Notes under the pieces: generated by a model | What the model saw: the letters and a program-made list of their open reading frames with translations, nothing else | Told to the model about the DNA's origin: nothing | Databases searched by the model: none | Origin: Planctomycetaceae bacterium | Lineage (GTDB): Bacteria; Planctomycetota; Planctomycetia; Planctomycetales; Planctomycetaceae | Direction of reading: 5' to 3' | Length of the DNA stretch: 64,000 bases | NCBI GenBank assembly: GCA_021732995.1 | Contig: JAKFWA010000004.1 | Span: 1 to 64,000, forward strand | Program-made: the position numbers and the translations under genes | Part shown: in pieces, positions 17,582 through 26,483 of the stretch | Layout of the letters: each line of letters opens with the position of its first letter | Numbering within the stretch: position 1 is the stretch's first letter

Positions 17582-19464
17582 GTCTGGTAAATGCTCCGTG
17601 GGAAACTCGAAGTGACGTAAACACTCTTGCAGAACGCCCTTTTGTCGTGCTGCCTGGTGATGTGACTCGTGTCTCGTGCGATGTCTTGGCCGATGCTCTG
17701 CCATGCGTAGGGGAATGGGTTGACCAAGAGGGAAAGCGTTTGAAGAGATTTGAGTTACCAGCATCAATCTCGGGGGCTTCCGGAGGATCGGTTTGCGAAG
17801 AGATTCGACTGCACTGGTCTCCACGTAGGCCTGAAGAAACCGATGTTCGACTTGAAATCGCCGGTCAACTTCCGAGACTGAAGCAAGGTGTAACCACGGT
17901 AGAACTCGATGATCAACAAGTCTCCGACGGGACAGCCCAAGAGATCGCCAACCACGATTCAGATGGCGAAGTAGAATCGGATCAATCAACTGATTCGGTC
18001 GCGCAAGGTGACGCTTCGAATCTGGTTGACAATTACCTAGTTGCAGCTGCTGCTGTTGAACGTCTAATCGACCGCCACGTCGATTGGGTGAATCGCCTAT
18101 TCGAGGAATTGCCCGAGTCAGTGCCAACCGGCGATTGGCAAGGCATTATCGGGGGCTTGGCTCTCAGGCGAGTTCAGGACGTTGCAGCCATTTGGCGAGC
18201 TGTTGGGGAGTCTGATCAGCCGAGAATGGCGCTCATCGTCAAGTTGTCTCGTGAGCTGCCGGACATTCTGGAGCGGGTGTGCCGCAGCCCTAGACGAGTA
18301 TTGCGCCGCGAACGTCAGATGCAAAATCTTGGTCGTGTTCGAGAAGTCGATGCTGGCTGCTTACGATGGCTTGCACGACAACCGGGAGTCACTGTTGCCG
18401 AAAGGGCAGGTTCGAGGCAACAGACTTTAGCCATCGTGCGAGTCGAGGATGTCGACACCCCCGAGAATCGAGTGGTACGCGACTTGTTGTCGCGAGCAGC
18501 ACGAGCCTGTGCTCGATACTTGCGCGAGCATTCCGGCAGCGGGCACGAACGAGTCCAAGACGTGCGAAAGTTCCGCCGCCAGCTTCGATCGTTGATGAAA
18601 TCATCGCCGATCAATGAAGCCTCATTGCTGGTCGGAATTCCGCAACCAAACTACGTCTTGCAAATGGACTCTCGCTATTCGGTCCTCTGGCTTGCTTACC
18701 AGCAGCTCGTCAGGCAGCAGCAACTAGAAGACAGCGTATGGCGCTGGCGACATCGTTTATTCTCAGAGCATCTACAAATCGGCTTTGTTGCGGCGCTGAA
18801 TGAGATGGCCGACTCAAGTCTTACTCATGGTGGAGATGTGGTTCTTCAGCGCGAGCAAAACTGCGGTCAGTTTATTGACTCAAGGTCAGCCCTTGGTCCC
18901 TGGTGGCTTCGCGAGTCAAGCGAAAAATGCTGTGTAGATCTGGTGCGGTCGGACCAACTCCAATTACATCCATTAATTCCGCAAGAACTCGCATCACTGA
19001 GTCCAGATTTTGTGTTCGTGAAGAGACGCTCGTCAATCATTGATCAGTCCCGATCGCCCTCATCGCAGCCGCAGTTGGCCGCAGTATGGAGCGCACTCAG
19101 TTTTCGCTTCGAATCGAGCCGCCTCGACAATCACGTTCACTCACTCGCGGATGCACTGAGTGATTTGAATGTCACCACCCCTGTTCGATGTATGCTGATT
19201 CAGCCAACCCTCGACACCGCAAGCTGTCCCCCCCTTCCGACATCGGAACTTGTCGCGTCGGCAGCCGTGCATTCGCAGCCTCGTGGCAACCAAATGATTG
19301 ACAATCCGACTGATACCAAGGGTGATTCGCAGAACTCCGGGATCTGGGTGACCCATACGCAGGTGGGCAATTGCCGTGGTTTGAGGTTCAAACTTCCTCT
19401 TCAGCATCATGCGGAAGAGTTCGTCCGGCATTTAGAGTGGGCACTCGGAGTGTCGACGCGATGA
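17578..19464 (+). CDS. DUF2357 protein, McrC-related partner with apparently degenerate nuclease
   Basis: The 628-residue product contains the DUF2357 signature: VREVDAGCLRWLARQPGVT (254-272) and DTPENRVVRDLLSRAARAC (293-311), characteristic of McrC-related proteins paired with McrB-like AAA+ ATPases. In nuclease-active relatives a PD...DxK motif follows near the C-terminus. Here SPDFVFVKRR is present but the expected D/E-x-K strand reads as AAVWSALSFRF, so the active site seems lost. Residues 110-150 are an acidic, low-complexity linker. The ATG at 17578 (not 17548) is chosen because it gives an ATGA overlap with the AAA+ gene. It could be a structural adaptor that passes the AAA+ activity to another effector. 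Confidence 0.8.
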   Translation: MSLVNAPWETRSDVNTLAERPFVVLPGDVTRVSCDVLADALPCVGEWVDQEGKRLKRFELPASISGASGGSVCEEIRLHWSPRRPEETDVRLEIAGQLPRLKQGVTTVELDDQQVSDGTAQEIANHDSDGEVESDQSTDSVAQGDASNLVDNYLVAAAAVERLIDRHVDWVNRLFEELPESVPTGDWQGIIGGLALRRVQDVAAIWRAVGESDQPRMALIVKLSRELPDILERVCRSPRRVLRRERQMQNLGRVREVDAGCLRWLARQPGVTVAERAGSRQQTLAIVRVEDVDTPENRVVRDLLSRAARACARYLREHSGSGHERVQDVRKFRRQLRSLMKSSPINEASLLVGIPQPNYVLQMDSRYSVLWLAYQQLVRQQQLEDSVWRWRHRLFSEHLQIGFVAALNEMADSSLTHGGDVVLQREQNCGQFIDSRSALGPWWLRESSEKCCVDLVRSDQLQLHPLIPQELASLSPDFVFVKRRSSIIDQSRSPSSQPQLAAVWSALSFRFESSRLDNHVHSLADALSDLNVTTPVRCMLIQPTLDTASCPPLPTSELVASAAVHSQPRGNQMIDNPTDTKGDSQNSGIWVTHTQVGNCRGLRFKLPLQHHAEEFVRHLEWALGVSTR

Positions 19465-21995
19465 TTGACCACTCATCCAAAGCACTAACGGGGCTCGGCA
19501 TCTCGCTTGAACCCCTTCGAGCTGAACTAAGTTCCGTTTCTTCGAGTCCAGACAGCTCCTGTATCCCAAATAACAAGCTCGATGCTCCAGGGGAGCGTGG
19601 GGCGCTCCCTCCGCTCTTGTTGGTTCCGCGGTTCTCAGGTGAACCCTTCCGACTTGAGATTTCATCACCGCGTCATCCACGAGGCACCGGCGAGATATGG
19701 CCTCCGGAATCTGCAATTAGGCAAGGTGGATCCCATGATCTTGGCCCGAACCTACCCATAGCATTGTTGTGGTCGGCGCTCGCTAGAGATCCGATGCCTC
19801 AATGGGCATGGACTACCCCCGAAAAGGAATCACGAACGGCAACGCCAGCGGAAGCGATTGCGGGGGCTTGCGCTGCACTGGTTCCATCACTGCTCTCCGG
19901 GGATGTTTCCCCTGTGCTCGTGATTCCGAATCATATCCAGATGAGTAAGCAACAAGCTCTGATCGATGCCTGTCGGCAGCTTGGTTTACATGTAAAATTG
20001 CTATGGAGACCCGTTGCGGCTGCATTGTCTTGGTGTAAGCAGCATGCCGATGCTGTTATCGAACAACACCACAATGGCGACGGAAGTATTGGATCGCTGC
20101 TGTCAGTACATCTCGGATTAGACGAGTTCGAAATCGCGTCGCTTGAATTAGTAGTCCAGAGAAGCGGCGATAAGCGTTGGCTAGTTCCGGCACGACGACG
20201 TCCAACTGTCGGTGCATTACCGTCCTTTGGAATCGATTGGTTGATGGAGACTGGGCTCGGTGCTGTGAATGCCGCTTGGCATAAACTTTGGATGTCGAAT
20301 TCGATTCGCGACACCGCATTGAATCGCGGGCTCACGCTTGATGATTTCTTAAATCGAACGAGGAAAAGTGATTGGCGGCAACAAACGGCGCTTAATGATT
20401 GGCTGCCGGAAACTAATAAGTCCAGTTCCTTTGATGGATGGCTGCGGAAAAATGCCAACGCACTTGACACGCGAAGAACGCTCGGAGTTGTAGTCACGGG
20501 CGAACTCGCGGAGGTCAGCTTTACGCGTCATGTGCCGTTGTGGCTTCACGTGCTCCAGGCTCAGCGAGTTCCAGCGACAGTCTCTCGCGTTTCTGTTGAA
20601 TCACTTCGCAGTGGACTTGCAGATCATTCGACGCGATCAGAGCCAATGATTGGTGGTGGAGCTGCATTGCACTCATCTAGGTTGACGAGCAAGGAACCCT
20701 CCTATCTGGATACCTTACCGCGCATACGAACCAGCACTTACATCGCAGGAAGACCCGCTTGGTTAGATCTCCTGAAACCCGACGATGGCTGGGTGGATGG
20801 AGGTCGCACTTGGCAGCGCTCTGATCCCCTTCGTGGGTTGTGCATTCAAGAAGGACGTAGTGAGTTAGAAGTCATTGTTTGGCATGACGAGTTTCCAACG
20901 GTGCGCAAACTCAAAAGCAGCTTCAAACAACCTCTTACAAAGGATATTCCGGTGCGCCTTGAGATTGCGGTCGAACCGGCGCAAGGAAATGCTCGCATCG
21001 AAGTGATTCCTCTCGACCCAAACTGCGGCTTGCGTCAACTGCGCCTTGAATGGAGTCGAATGGAGGACACCAAACTGGTGCCCGACGAATTCCTCGGGAA
21101 ATTACCGACTCTTTTTCCACCGCTCCTCCGCCGTGCGTCGTGCCGTGCAAAATGGGAGAACGCACGGGAAGCGATGCGGCTCTACTTGAGCGGTGGGCTC
21201 TATCGAAGTCTCAGCAGCGTGATCGCAACCCTACAGCAGAGAGATGAACCTGACGTTTCTTCAGCGGACATTGAGGTAAGAGCCACTGCCATCTCATCGG
21301 ACGGTGAGCCGAGTGAATTAAGATCCGAGATTCTCGAACGGTTCGTGAGTGCGGCCCTAAGTCGTCTACTAGTCGCGACAGGTAAGGAATCAGAGGAAGT
21401 GGTTCGTGTGCTAGGCTACACGTCGACTGGCCATCCAAAGTTTCAGGAATACTTGGCAGCTCGCGTTCGAACCGGTTCTTATCTTGAGCGCCATGAACTT
21501 TCCGCATGCGGCTGGTGCCTGAGAGAGTCGTCCGACATTGCCGCGTTTGCGGCGCTCTTCGCTAAGCTTCTGCGTTCGTATCAGAACGCCATGAACAACT
21601 GGCTCAAAGCGTTTGCGGAAATGCTGCGATATCGTGAAGACGCAACTCAAGATATCACTAGCAGGCTTTGTGAAGAACTGACCGAAAGGATCTTGGTCAT
21701 TTTTCGAGAGGAGCACGCCAAACGGAGTTTTAAGTTCCTGTTTCGAAATAGCTGCCTGTGCATCGTCTATCTACTTCGGCGGCGAGCATATGACGACGAC
21801 TATCTCGCCCTCGGCTCACCATTGCATGCTGTGGTGAGATCCGCATTCATCAGAGCCCGCGATGATATGGCGAAAAAGGGAATCGGTGGTGCGATTAAGC
21901 TCGATCGAGCACTTCAAACCATGATCGACTTCATCGATTGTAAAGGACCGCCCCTACTGGCGGCGGGTACCGGCTTCCAAGAGCTAACCGAGTAA
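19461..21995 (+). CDS. Divergent Hsp70/actin-fold ATPase, fourth gene of the operon
   Basis: Of 844 residues, the N-terminal part shows the Hsp70/actin fold: VLVIPNHIQMSKQQALIDAC followed by RQLGLHVKLLWRPVAAALSW (to about 191) parallels the VPA.F...QR.A..DA...AGL.V.R...EP.AAAL.Y segment of DnaK, and SLLSVHLGLDEFEIASLEL (212-230) the phosphate-2 strand pair. The first phosphate loop (usually GIDLGT) is not recognisable and the usual DLGGGT is VHLGLD, so ATP binding may be weak or lost. The C-terminal 500 residues are helical and unassigned, not a DnaK substrate domain. Start at 19461 gives an ATGA overlap. It may control assembly of the membrane complex. Confidence 0.75.
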   Translation: MIDHSSKALTGLGISLEPLRAELSSVSSSPDSSCIPNNKLDAPGERGALPPLLLVPRFSGEPFRLEISSPRHPRGTGEIWPPESAIRQGGSHDLGPNLPIALLWSALARDPMPQWAWTTPEKESRTATPAEAIAGACAALVPSLLSGDVSPVLVIPNHIQMSKQQALIDACRQLGLHVKLLWRPVAAALSWCKQHADAVIEQHHNGDGSIGSLLSVHLGLDEFEIASLELVVQRSGDKRWLVPARRRPTVGALPSFGIDWLMETGLGAVNAAWHKLWMSNSIRDTALNRGLTLDDFLNRTRKSDWRQQTALNDWLPETNKSSSFDGWLRKNANALDTRRTLGVVVTGELAEVSFTRHVPLWLHVLQAQRVPATVSRVSVESLRSGLADHSTRSEPMIGGGAALHSSRLTSKEPSYLDTLPRIRTSTYIAGRPAWLDLLKPDDGWVDGGRTWQRSDPLRGLCIQEGRSELEVIVWHDEFPTVRKLKSSFKQPLTKDIPVRLEIAVEPAQGNARIEVIPLDPNCGLRQLRLEWSRMEDTKLVPDEFLGKLPTLFPPLLRRASCRAKWENAREAMRLYLSGGLYRSLSSVIATLQQRDEPDVSSADIEVRATAISSDGEPSELRSEILERFVSAALSRLLVATGKESEEVVRVLGYTSTGHPKFQEYLAARVRTGSYLERHELSACGWCLRESSDIAAFAALFAKLLRSYQNAMNNWLKAFAEMLRYREDATQDITSRLCEELTERILVIFREEHAKRSFKFLFRNSCLCIVYLLRRRAYDDDYLALGSPLHAVVRSAFIRARDDMAKKGIGGAIKLDRALQTMIDFIDCKGPPLLAAGTGFQELTE

Positions 21996-22070
21996 CTATG
22001 GTTTGAGGGTGATTCTCATAGCTCAATCGAGTCCCGCCTCGTCCAACCCACACCGCAGACACATAGACAT

Positions 22071-24902
22071 TCAGACCACGTCCCAACGCAATGTAAACAG
22101 TGTCGTAAGTGTGGTTTTATGGGCCATTCGACGTTTGATGCGATCGATTAACTCGTCTCTCTTTCGTCCTGTCTCTTCCTCAATATCATCAAGGTCGCGG
22201 CGTTGTTGTTTCTTTTGCTTCTCAAGTTTGACCATGTCAGTTTGCAAGCTTAGCTGTTCATCCACTGTGGCGGCTTGCCTGAGCCGCTTGCGGACCTCGT
22301 CGATTTGTCTCTTTGTGTGTTTCAGTTCGAGTTCAGCTGCCTCTTCCTTGTCCTTCGCCCAACGCTCAATACGGTCGCATTCATCGCGAAATAGCTTGTT
22401 GTTAGCATCGAAGGAGCGGTGAATCACAGCTTGAGAGTGCAATGACGATTCGTGGTCCACTCGGCCGCTCACCTCAGATGATGGTGCTTCCGGCCCCTTC
22501 ACATGCCCCTGACACATGAAAAGCTTCTCACAAGTCTCATGGTCAAGTGATTTTCCATCATCCGTAATTCCCGAAAACAGCAAATGCTCCTCTTTGTCGA
22601 AGGAGTCAATGACTAGCAGTTGCAGTTTGAGCCAGCCTTGCTTCCCCTTTAGTTGTTCAACGACGGCTAGCCGCTTGCCTAATCCTGAAACATCAAATCG
22701 CAGGTGCGATGTTGGTGTTGGTAGTCGTTTCCCAGCATCTAGCACCCATTCCCCCAATGGGTGCGTCATTCGATATAGAAAGTCACTGACGACATTCTCG
22801 TGGTCCTTTGAAATGAGTTCATAGCAACCTACCTTTGTTTCCTTCGCCGGCGAATCACGTAGCTCGAATGCAAATCGCCGATCATCAAACACGGCCCGCT
22901 CTCCGAGAACGAAACGAGTTAAAGTCCAGAATCGACGTTGAATGAGATCGAGTTGCTGCTGCTCAGTTTCGTTCAGATCCTTGAGCCGGTCGTGAACTTC
23001 AGCATCAAATTCGTCAATGATTGCTTGCTTAGCCTTTTGCATTCCCTGCTCTATTTGCGGCTTCAATTCATCTCTCAATCTGTTGAACGCCGCATCAATT
23101 TCCTCGGCAGTTCTACAACGTCGATAGATCTCATGAATGCGCTTCTCGAAGTTGACGCCTGACTCCACAGTGCCAATGACTTCGTCAGACGTGCCAAAGA
23201 GCCCACTGAAGAGGTGGAACTTTCCTTCGAGTAGTTCGTGGACACGTTCGTCGGCTCGATTGCGCTCATTGAGAAAGTTAACTACGACGACATCGTGTTT
23301 TTGCCCATAGCGGTGACAGCGACCGATTCGCTGTTCTATTCGCTGGGGATTCCACGGCAGGTCGTAGTTCACAACCAGTGAGCAGAACTGCAGATTGATG
23401 CCTTCTGCTGCGGCCTCAGTAGCAATCATTATCTTTGCATGGTCTCTAAAGTGTTCGACTAGTGCAGTTCGTCCGTCAACAGAACGAGAACCGCTTACGC
23501 GTCCACGTGAAAGATTCTCTTCAGTCCAGCGATCAATGATTGCAGCCGATTCATTTCCGCTGTTGGTCCCGTTAAAAAGTATGATCTGGCCTGAGTAACC
23601 GTTGGCGTCGAGATAGTTCTTGAGATAGTCCTGTGTTCGACGTGACTCAGTGAAGATTAGAGCCTTAAGTGCGGCTCCGTGTTCCTGCATTCTTAGAAAG
23701 CCGTGACGCAAAGCTTCAAGGAGCTTTCGACTCTTTGTGTCCACCGAGATACTGCGAGCCCAGTGAGAGAATCGCCCCAGTTCGTCGATTTCAGCTTGAA
23801 GTTTCTTTCGATCAATCGGCTTTTCATCGGCTGAGTTGCCGTTAGCTGGCGACATCGACTCCTCTTCGTCGTCTTCGTCAATTCTTGCCACTAAGTCGTC
23901 ATCATCCAGGATTTCTTCCAGCGATGGCGGTGGAAGGTTGTCGCGAATGCGTTTGAGCCTGTCAGCCATGCGTTCTAGGGTCTGGGCTACTGCCAACGAC
24001 GAGGACGCCAGCAGCTTTCGCACCACCATCTCAAGGAGTTGCCGCCCCCGTTTCGGGAGTGCTAAGGAGTCTTCCCTTGTCAGCCAAACGGAGACGGCTT
24101 CGTAGAGTTTGTGTTCGTCATCGGTCGGTCGAAACCGAACCGTCATCGGTTCCCGATTCGTATAGCTAACGTATTCACGAACCTGCTTGCGTAATGTTCT
24201 CTTGTAGAAGTATCCGAGCCGAGAGCGTAAGTCATCAACGTCTACGCGCCCCTGAACGTAGCGTGCCTTAAATGCATCAATGTCGCCGAAGATCTCGTCA
24301 CTTAGTATTGTTGAAAGACCGTAGATCTCTAGTAACGAGTTTTGAAGTGGTGTGGCCGTGAGAAGTACCTTACGGCGTCCGGAGAGTGCCGACTTGATCG
24401 CATTCGCTTGCTTACTGTCCTGCTTGAATACGTTTCGCAACTTGTGGGCTTCATCAATCACAACAAGATCGAATGACGTCGCTCTCAATTCATCTGATCG
24501 TCGACTGGCGTACTGGTACGACGTGATGACGACTCGATCGGTCTGTTCAAACGACTGTTTCGACTGGGCATCCACTACCACGTTGCGGAGATTGAACTTC
24601 TCGCTGAGTTCAAGACTCCACTGCTTTCTAAGAGAAGCAGGACAGATCACGAGCAATCGCCGTCGCTTTTCTGCCCATAGCTGACACAAGACCAGGCCAG
24701 CCTCGATTGTCTTGCCTAATCCCACTTCGTCGGCCAGTAATACTCCCGATGAAAGCGGATTCTTCAACGCGAACACGGCAGCTTCAACTTGGTGCGGGTT
24801 CAGCTTCACGCAAGCATTGAAGACCCCCGTAGTGACCCCAGCTTCCCTGTGCTGGCGAGTTAGCTCGTAGGCAAAGTAGCGCGCGTGAAAAGCGGTAGAC
24901 AT
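22071..24902 (-). CDS. SNF2-family (RapA/DrmD-like) helicase
   Basis: A complete SF2 motor in 943 aa: LNPHQVEAAVFAL, Walker A LLADEVGLGKTIEAG (61-65 core), DEAHKLRN (150-157), LLTATPLQNS, then ATEAAAEGINLQFC and RIEQRIGRCHRYGQ in the second RecA lobe. An acidic insert (about 330-360, EEILDDDDLVARIDEDDEEE) separates the lobes. The C-terminal ~130 residues are coiled coil. SNF2 proteins translocate on duplex nucleic acid and displace bound factors. The gene is convergent with the Hsp70-like gene, 75 bases away, and downstream of the PLD gene. It resembles DISARM DrmD in class, but drmA and drmB are absent. An AGGA lies ahead of the ATG. Confidence 0.92.
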   Translation of the reverse strand: MSTAFHARYFAYELTRQHREAGVTTGVFNACVKLNPHQVEAAVFALKNPLSSGVLLADEVGLGKTIEAGLVLCQLWAEKRRRLLVICPASLRKQWSLELSEKFNLRNVVVDAQSKQSFEQTDRVVITSYQYASRRSDELRATSFDLVVIDEAHKLRNVFKQDSKQANAIKSALSGRRKVLLTATPLQNSLLEIYGLSTILSDEIFGDIDAFKARYVQGRVDVDDLRSRLGYFYKRTLRKQVREYVSYTNREPMTVRFRPTDDEHKLYEAVSVWLTREDSLALPKRGRQLLEMVVRKLLASSSLAVAQTLERMADRLKRIRDNLPPPSLEEILDDDDLVARIDEDDEEESMSPANGNSADEKPIDRKKLQAEIDELGRFSHWARSISVDTKSRKLLEALRHGFLRMQEHGAALKALIFTESRRTQDYLKNYLDANGYSGQIILFNGTNSGNESAAIIDRWTEENLSRGRVSGSRSVDGRTALVEHFRDHAKIMIATEAAAEGINLQFCSLVVNYDLPWNPQRIEQRIGRCHRYGQKHDVVVVNFLNERNRADERVHELLEGKFHLFSGLFGTSDEVIGTVESGVNFEKRIHEIYRRCRTAEEIDAAFNRLRDELKPQIEQGMQKAKQAIIDEFDAEVHDRLKDLNETEQQQLDLIQRRFWTLTRFVLGERAVFDDRRFAFELRDSPAKETKVGCYELISKDHENVVSDFLYRMTHPLGEWVLDAGKRLPTPTSHLRFDVSGLGKRLAVVEQLKGKQGWLKLQLLVIDSFDKEEHLLFSGITDDGKSLDHETCEKLFMCQGHVKGPEAPSSEVSGRVDHESSLHSQAVIHRSFDANNKLFRDECDRIERWAKDKEEAAELELKHTKRQIDEVRKRLRQAATVDEQLSLQTDMVKLEKQKKQQRRDLDDIEEETGRKRDELIDRIKRRMAHKTTLTTLFTLRWDVV

Positions 24903-25430
24903 TCAACATCCTGGGTCTGGAGCCGTTCAATCAGGGAAGTTGTAGAATCCCGATTCTCGCAGGATCGTAGATTCGAGCTAGGTTAAACCACCCAGACTGA
25001 GATTTGGAGAATGCTTTGGCAATTGAAGTCGGTCTAGCATCAACGTAACAGGCGGCGTAACGGCAACTGAGTTCCGACACGATTGCAGTCCGTTAGCGCC
25101 AACAATGAGCAAGCGAGACCTCGACGCATCGAACTGAGAACCATTGACGTTTCGAGGCGAAACCAAGAGACCTCACCGGTGGTTCAAGCGTAAGAAATCT
25201 GGGGCGTGTGGAGGTCTGGTTCGCCTGAAGAATCGACCGTCACAGGGTCGCAGCCGTTCGGGTTCGAGGGACGCAAGATTGAAGACAGGGAGGTCGGAGA
25301 ACCAAATACAGGTCTCATTCTGGAACCCCGGAGCGCTGCGTCTACCCTTGGCATGTCCCGGACCATCACGCCTTTGAGGCCCGTTAGGCAGCGTCAGAAT
25401 CGACGGGCTTTACGGAGCCTGTTGTCTTCG
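24903..25430. other. Gap between PLD and helicase genes, no gene seen
   Basis: Some 530 bases with only short, mutually overlapping frames of 60-77 codons and no motif. Being so long, it probably contains a separate promoter for the helicase gene, though none is obvious. Confidence 0.45.
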
Positions 25431-26483
25431 TCACTTAGCGGTTCGACGTCTCGTTGTCGCACTCTTCTTGTGCTTTGCGATGCGACCAGTCGCCGTCCAA
25501 AGACGCAGGATATCGTCCGCACTTTCGACATCTTCCACCGGCATCGTGCGAGGTCGATCGGTGTCTAGTCTGGGATTTATCGCCTTTACTCTCTTCCGAA
25601 AGTCCGCCAACGTCATCTTTTGAGCGCTGTCTGATGCTTCAGTCGAGAGAATGTATCGCTGTTTGCCACCACCACGGTCGTATTCATCCTCGCCCAGAAT
25701 CTGCTGCGGAGCGTGGACAAATCGTTGCCCATCTGAGTCCGCGATGCAGTTAATGACCCAGTCGCCGACTCGTACGTGAGCGAAATGCCGAGGTCGCGTT
25801 GTATAGTGAGTGTGGTCGATGTAGGTGCCCTCAGGTTGTCGCCGGCGCTTAGTAACTTTTCTGTCGATGCGGTTGAGGCTCGTTTGCTCCCTTTCTGGGA
25901 TCTCTCGATAGCGCAGGCCACTGATGAACCAGACCTTTGCCTCAATGATCCGGCGGTGGCGGCGTTTTTTTTGTGGCATGTCGTTGGATACGAATACTGG
26001 AGGCTTATAAGCTTTAAGGCATGCCTTGAGGTACTCGGGACGCACTGGCTCGGTACAGAGCTTGTTGAAGAAGTCTGTTGCGCGACGGATTGCGGAAGTG
26101 TCTGTCGTCAGCGCAGCTGCTTCGTCGAGCTTCTTCTTCGAGTTGTTCGAAACATTCGCTGATCCCACCAATAATGCTCCATCACAGATGAAGAACTTGG
26201 CGTGGAGGGTTGAGCGAGTGAAGACCTTAACTCCTCGTCGTAGCAACCGTTGGATCTCTTGAGGTGATGTGAGCCCTTGTTTGACGGCTTGCATCCCAAG
26301 ATTGACAACCAAGGCGTCGCCGTTCTTCAGAGGCAGCAGATCTGCACCTGACTTGCCCAAGAACGCGACAGCGGCTCTTACTGGCTTCGCTCCTAAGGCA
26401 CGGGCATGGAGTTCGGACCAGAGGGAATCGTTACTTAGAAACCGAGTAGCCATCGGTCCGTGCTTTCCTAACTGAAGTGCCAT
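25431..26483 (-). CDS. Phospholipase D-type nuclease, single HKD motif
   Basis: A 350-aa protein with one HKD motif: LHAKFFICDGALLVGSANVS, counted from the first ATG as H94, K96, D101 and GSAN 107-110, followed by the conserved acidic KLDEAAAL. Single-HKD proteins such as Nuc and BfiI dimerise to build one active site and cut DNA or RNA without metal. The C-terminal half (from about 175) is basic, with KKRRHRR and a strand-rich domain (VRVGDWVINCIADSDGQRFV) that may bind nucleic acid; a KKS..TRRRTAK tail ends it. Two starts are possible: 26483, or 26453, which has AGGAAAG upstream. It is probably the cutting component of the neighbouring system. Confidence 0.85.
   Translation of the reverse strand: MALQLGKHGPMATRFLSNDSLWSELHARALGAKPVRAAVAFLGKSGADLLPLKNGDALVVNLGMQAVKQGLTSPQEIQRLLRRGVKVFTRSTLHAKFFICDGALLVGSANVSNNSKKKLDEAAALTTDTSAIRRATDFFNKLCTEPVRPEYLKACLKAYKPPVFVSNDMPQKKRRHRRIIEAKVWFISGLRYREIPEREQTSLNRIDRKVTKRRRQPEGTYIDHTHYTTRPRHFAHVRVGDWVINCIADSDGQRFVHAPQQILGEDEYDRGGGKQRYILSTEASDSAQKMTLADFRKRVKAINPRLDTDRPRTMPVEDVESADDILRLWTATGRIAKHKKSATTRRRTAK

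Noticed and set aside
13485-21995. Zorya or BREX system
   Set aside because: The anchored coiled-coil protein has no MotA-type membrane bundle and no OmpA-like partner; there is no PglZ, BrxC or BrxL.
22071-26483. SNF2 plus PLD as a DISARM locus (DrmD and DrmC)
   Set aside because: No DUF1998 helicase (DrmA), no DrmB and no DISARM methylase are present in the window.
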